Assembly: GCA_040904785.1 (NCBI GenBank)
Contig: JBBDSV010000035.1
Span: 1-8,301 of the forward strand
Origin: JBBDSV01 sp040904785
Lineage (GTDB): Bacteria; Actinomycetota; Nitriliruptoria; Nitriliruptorales; Nitriliruptoraceae
Direction of reading: 5' to 3'
Length of the DNA stretch: 8,301 bases
Shown: positions 5,608-8,301 of the stretch, piece by piece
Position numbering within the stretch: the stretch's first letter is position 1
How the letters are laid out: the number at the start of each line of letters is the position of its first letter
Notes under the pieces: model-generated
What the model was told of the DNA's origin: nothing
Seen by the model: the letters and a program-made list of their open reading frames with translations, nothing else
Databases searched by the model: none
Position numbers and translations under genes: made by a program

Positions 5608-7815
5608 GTGACGCGGTCGGGTCGTGCCGTGCGCGGCAAGTCGGCGACGCCGCAGGCCGTTCCAGGTGCCCGTTGGTGGCGCCGGCGCTTGTTGCTCGCG
5701 GCCTCGGTGATGGCGTCCGTCGCGCTCGCGAGTTTTGGCCTGCTCGGTTTCTATCTGGTTGTCTCGACCCCGCCGCTTCCGCATGACATCGCGAATCATG
5801 CGTCGGTGCTCGTCGACGTCGACGGCAAAGAAGTGGGCGGGCTCTCTGCCGATGTGCTGCGTTCCGACGTAGCGCTGAGCAGCCTGCCCGACTACGTGCC
5901 GCAGGCGGTCATGGCGATCGAAGATCGTAACTTCTATGACCATCGTGGCGTCTCTCTCTCGGGGATCGCTCGTGCGTTGTTCACCAACGTCCGAGCGGGC
6001 ACCATCGAGCAGGGTGGATCGACCATCACGCAGCAGTACATCAAGAACGCTGCGCTGAGTCCGGAACGCACCTACCGCCGCAAGGTTGAAGAGGCGGCAT
6101 TGGCGATCAAGCTGGAGCAGGCCTTCTCGAAAGACGAGATCCTTGAGTTCTATCTGAATACCTCGTACTGGGGGCGTGGGACGACTGGCATCGACGCGGC
6201 CGCCCAGTCCTACTTTGACAAGTCCGCCACAGCGCTGTCGCCAAACGAGGCGGCGACGCTCGCAGCCATGCTGGCGTCGCCTGAGAACCTCGATCCGTGG
6301 GAGGATCCCGAACCTGTCGATGTCCGGCGGCGCGTCGCGCTCGCCGGGATGCTTGAGCAGGACTGGATCGACCAGGATGAGCATGACGAGCTCGTCGACG
6401 AGGGTCTGCCGACCGTCATGGCCCGCGCCCCGATCGATCTCGGTCCCAACGGCTACTACTTCGACGCTGTTCGGCGCGTGTTGGCACGCCATCCCGATCT
6501 CGACGACGGCCAATTGTTTCGTGGATTGCGTATCCACACCCACCTTGATCCTCGGCTCCAGGCGGAAGCGCAGACGGTGCTGGCGGCAGCCATCAGTGAC
6601 GGCCCCACCGACACCGGCGCGATCGTGACCGTCGATCCGGCGACCGGAGGCATCCGCGCGCTCGTCGGGGGTCCAGATGTGATGGACCAGCTCTTGAATG
6701 CGGCTCTGGTCAGCCACCGCCAGGTCGGCTCCTCGTTCAAAGCATTCACCCTCCAGGCGTTCGTCGAAGCGGGCTGGTCGTTGCAATCAGTGTTCAATGC
6801 ACCGGCGACGATCGAGATCGACGGGCACGAGTATGGGAACTACGGCGGCACCGGATTTGGCCCTCGGACCGTGCACCAGGCGACGCTGTCGTCGATCAAT
6901 ACCGTCTATCTGCAGATGCAGGAGCAGATCGGGCGGGACCGGGTTGTCGAGGCCGCGCATCGCGCCGGCTTGCCGCGCGATAAGTCGGAAGAAGTCTTCG
7001 CCACGCAGCGCAATGACGGCCCGGTGCTCGAGAACTACGCCGGCCTGACGCTGGGCCAGAATGATTTCACCGCTGTGGAAATGGCATCCGCGTTTGGCAC
7101 GTACGCCGCAGATGGCAAGCACGCTCTGCCTCAACTCGTCAGCCGTATCGAGAGTCGCGACGGCGATGTGCTGTGGGAGGCGGACGCCCGTCCGGAGCAG
7201 ACGGTCGATCGCAACGTCGCGCGTGTGGTGACCGACGCGTTGCGCGGGGTCATCGAGAGCGGAACCGGCCAAGCAGCCGACATCGGCCGGCCCGCTGCGG
7301 GCAAGACCGGAACAACCAATGAGGGTCGCAACGTCTGGTTCGTGGGGTACGTACCCCAGCTGTCAACTGCGGTCTGGTTGGGAAACCTTGATAATTCGCC
7401 GATCGAGGCGGACGACGCGACCGGTGGCGGACTCGCTGCGCCGGTCTGGGCGGAGTACATGGGCAAAGCTGTTGAGGGCATCGTTGTAGAGGAATTCGGG
7501 GCTCCGGACCTGTCGGGTCTAGAGGTTCTGCGCGAGGCCGTGGCGGGCCCTCGTCAGGACGAGGACGATGATGACGATGGGGATGATGACGATGGGGATG
7601 ATGACAACGGGGACGATGACAGTGGCGACGGCAACGACGACCGCAGGGACGGAGTCGGTGGCGGAAACGATGACGATGGCGCTGCGGACGACGCCGCTGC
7701 GGACGATGGGCCTGCGGACGACGCCGCTGCGGACGATGGGCCTGCGGACGATGGGCCTGCGGACGATGGGGCTGCGGACGATGGGGCTGCGGACGACGCC
7801 GCTGAGGGCGGCTGA
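5608..7815 (+). CDS. Class A penicillin-binding protein (transglycosylase/transpeptidase) with acidic repeat tail
   Basis: This bifunctional enzyme polymerises lipid II into glycan strands and cross-links the stem peptides outside the membrane. Counting from GTG 5608 (735 residues), a basic N-terminus with WWRRR precedes one membrane anchor at about residues 28-52. The GT51 domain follows, with E105 in EDRNFYDHRG as the catalytic acid/base, GGSTITQQ at 136-143 and KVEEAALAIKLEQ further on. The transpeptidase domain has S375-S-F-K378 as the SxxK motif, S429-I-N431 as SxN and K566-T-G568 as KTG, followed by NVWFVGY. All catalytic motifs are intact. From about residue 650 the protein becomes extremely acidic, with two pentapeptide repeat arrays, and ends there; no PASTA domain is present. 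GTG 5572 would add 12 residues with two Cys and looks less likely to be coding; GTG 5629 is also possible. None of these starts has a good ribosome binding site. The gene converges with comB, 73 bases away. Confidence 0.95.
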   Translation: MTRSGRAVRGKSATPQAVPGARWWRRRLLLAASVMASVALASFGLLGFYLVVSTPPLPHDIANHASVLVDVDGKEVGGLSADVLRSDVALSSLPDYVPQAVMAIEDRNFYDHRGVSLSGIARALFTNVRAGTIEQGGSTITQQYIKNAALSPERTYRRKVEEAALAIKLEQAFSKDEILEFYLNTSYWGRGTTGIDAAAQSYFDKSATALSPNEAATLAAMLASPENLDPWEDPEPVDVRRRVALAGMLEQDWIDQDEHDELVDEGLPTVMARAPIDLGPNGYYFDAVRRVLARHPDLDDGQLFRGLRIHTHLDPRLQAEAQTVLAAAISDGPTDTGAIVTVDPATGGIRALVGGPDVMDQLLNAALVSHRQVGSSFKAFTLQAFVEAGWSLQSVFNAPATIEIDGHEYGNYGGTGFGPRTVHQATLSSINTVYLQMQEQIGRDRVVEAAHRAGLPRDKSEEVFATQRNDGPVLENYAGLTLGQNDFTAVEMASAFGTYAADGKHALPQLVSRIESRDGDVLWEADARPEQTVDRNVARVVTDALRGVIESGTGQAADIGRPAAGKTGTTNEGRNVWFVGYVPQLSTAVWLGNLDNSPIEADDATGGGLAAPVWAEYMGKAVEGIVVEEFGAPDLSGLEVLREAVAGPRQDEDDDDDGDDDDGDDDNGDDDSGDGNDDRRDGVGGGNDDDGAADDAAADDGPADDAAADDGPADDGPADDGAADDGAADDAAEGG
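7567..7626 (+). repeat. 15-bp tandem repeat encoding DDDxG
   Basis: Four in-frame 15-bp units encode DDDDG, DDDDG, DDDNG and DDDSG in the C-terminal tail of the PBP. The first two are nearly identical at DNA level (GATGATGACGATGGG). Later units diverge at the fourth codon. The spacing of Asp and Gly resembles DxDxDG calcium loops, although the period is five residues. Confidence 0.85.
7681..7800 (+). repeat. 15-bp tandem repeat, eight units, encoding [AP]ADD[GA]
   Basis: Eight uninterrupted 15-bp units (consensus SCTGCGGACGAYGSS) fill 120 bases just before the PBP stop. In order they encode AADDA, AADDG, PADDA, AADDG, PADDG, PADDG, AADDG and AADDA. Variation is confined to the first base and the last four bases of the unit, as expected from unequal exchange or slippage. 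Copy number is likely to vary between strains and to be hard to assemble from short reads. Confidence 0.93.
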
Positions 7816-7888
7816 GCTCCTGTGCGGATGCACGGTGTGTGCGGGGATGGACAGGACTCGCACGTTAAGGGGATGTGTTGCGCGAGGA

Positions 7889-8301
7889 TTAATGCGTGAC
7901 GCGAACGTCGATCGCGCCAAGTTCATTGCGCGCTTGCGCGGCGAGTGCGAAATCGAAACGGTCGACTTCGCAGGCACACGCCAGATCTTCCGGCGGTGCC
8001 CAGTCCGCGCCATCGGGTGCGAACGCACGTCCTGCATCTGATTGGGAGACACGGGCGAGAAACGTGGCGGGATCAGGCTCGTCACCGTTGAGCCGCGCAG
8101 CAATCAATTCTGCGCATGCAAGATCCTCATCGCCGTCGCGTCCGTGCGATGCGCCGGTAATGATGAAGGCAACTTCGTGAGCAGCTGATGCGATAAGTGT
8201 GCGTGCCGTTGCGGCCGCATTGACAAACGATGCAGCGAGTACGAGGGGGCTACCGGCCGTGCGTGCCAGACCTTGCGTGCCGGCGGTGGTGCGATGGATG
8301 A
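7889..8301 (-). CDS. comB: ComB-family 2-phosphosulfolactate phosphatase, 5' end outside the window
   Basis: The minus strand is open from the window edge to the TAA at 7891-7889, giving the last 136 residues of a ComB-family protein. These are Mg2+-dependent phosphatases that convert 2-phosphosulfolactate to sulfolactate, a step of coenzyme M synthesis in methanogens. The visible part begins with IHRTTAGTQGL, corresponding to the family's TTNGT-like motif. It continues with SFVNAAATARTL, VAFIITGASHGRDGDEDLACAELIA and a C-terminal helical region ending in RFDFALAAQ and AIDVRVTH. The start codon is beyond 8301, and internal TTG 8107 should not be taken as the start. Bacteria outside a few groups do not make coenzyme M, so the substrate here is uncertain. 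The gene is convergent with the PBP gene and not part of its operon. Confidence 0.88.
   Translation of the reverse strand, partial: IHRTTAGTQGLARTAGSPLVLAASFVNAAATARTLIASAAHEVAFIITGASHGRDGDEDLACAELIAARLNGDEPDPATFLARVSQSDAGRAFAPDGADWAPPEDLACACEVDRFDFALAAQARNELGAIDVRVTH

Noticed and set aside
5393..5611. 72-codon plus-strand ORF whose stop overlaps GTG 5608 as GTGA
   Set aside because: Residue composition looks random and it starts inside the region after a probable terminator with no ribosome binding site. The overlap is probably chance.
5350..6786. 478-codon minus-strand open frame opposite the PBP gene
   Set aside because: It lies antisense to intact catalytic motifs of the PBP and has no family signature.
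7567..7800. Possible CRISPR array
   Set aside because: Units are 15 bp, contiguous with no spacers, and in frame with the PBP.
7822..7833. Hairpin GTGC-GGAT-GCAC between the converging PBP and comB genes
   Set aside because: The 4-bp stem has no T-run and is too weak to call a terminator.
7519..8103. 194-codon minus-strand ORF with repeated IVRRP-type units
   Set aside because: The repeats are the antisense reading of the PBP tail repeats, and the remainder is out of frame with comB.

Overview
The window reads as a high-GC actinobacterial chromosome segment. Codon use favours G or C at third positions, GTG starts are common, and the gene families fit. The TetR subtype, the nfeD-floA pair, the class A penicillin-binding protein with an acidic tail and a bacterial comB homologue together suggest Actinomycetota, possibly an Acidimicrobiia-like lineage. 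That placement is inference from composition and gene content, not from a marker gene.

Layout. Positions 86-1066 (+) encode a membrane fatty acyl desaturase with all three histidine boxes. A TetR-family regulator gene follows at 1153-1758 (+), but it carries two in-frame stop codons, TGA at 1249 and TAG at 1591, and is called a pseudogene. Next comes a membrane-microdomain pair: a long-form NfeD (1908-3377, +) and a FloA-type flotillin (3443-4393, +). A small uncharacterised ORF (4472-4705, +) lies in the same frame as floA, and after it a DUF3293-like gene (4755-5176, +) is broken by a frameshift near 4945. The following intergenic stretch holds a GC hairpin, a degenerate tRNA-Glu(CUC)-like sequence apparently lacking its D-arm, and a probable intrinsic terminator (5349-5385). 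Positions 5608-7815 (+) encode a bifunctional class A penicillin-binding protein ending in two arrays of 15-bp repeats that give an Asp-rich exported tail. The right edge (7889-8301, -) is the C-terminal part of a ComB-family 2-phosphosulfolactate phosphatase that runs off the window and converges with the PBP gene.

How the genes work together. The left part concerns membrane lipid state (desaturase plus a local TetR regulator, now apparently broken) and membrane organisation (NfeD plus FloA). The right part concerns peptidoglycan synthesis. All plus-strand genes are co-directional. nfeD and floA are only 65 bases apart and probably form an operon, with the small ORF and the DUF3293-like gene behind them.

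The most unusual feature is the clustering of defects. Between about 1150 and 5340 there are two premature stops, one frameshift, a damaged tRNA, and two strong Shine-Dalgarno sequences placed in front of in-frame non-start codons (ACG at 1863, ATC at 4430). The desaturase, the nfeD body, floA, the PBP and comB are intact. Either this is local gene decay, or the consensus sequence contains errors, or a few genes use unusual initiation or recoding. The sequence alone cannot separate these. I did not find a clear novel defence or mobile system.
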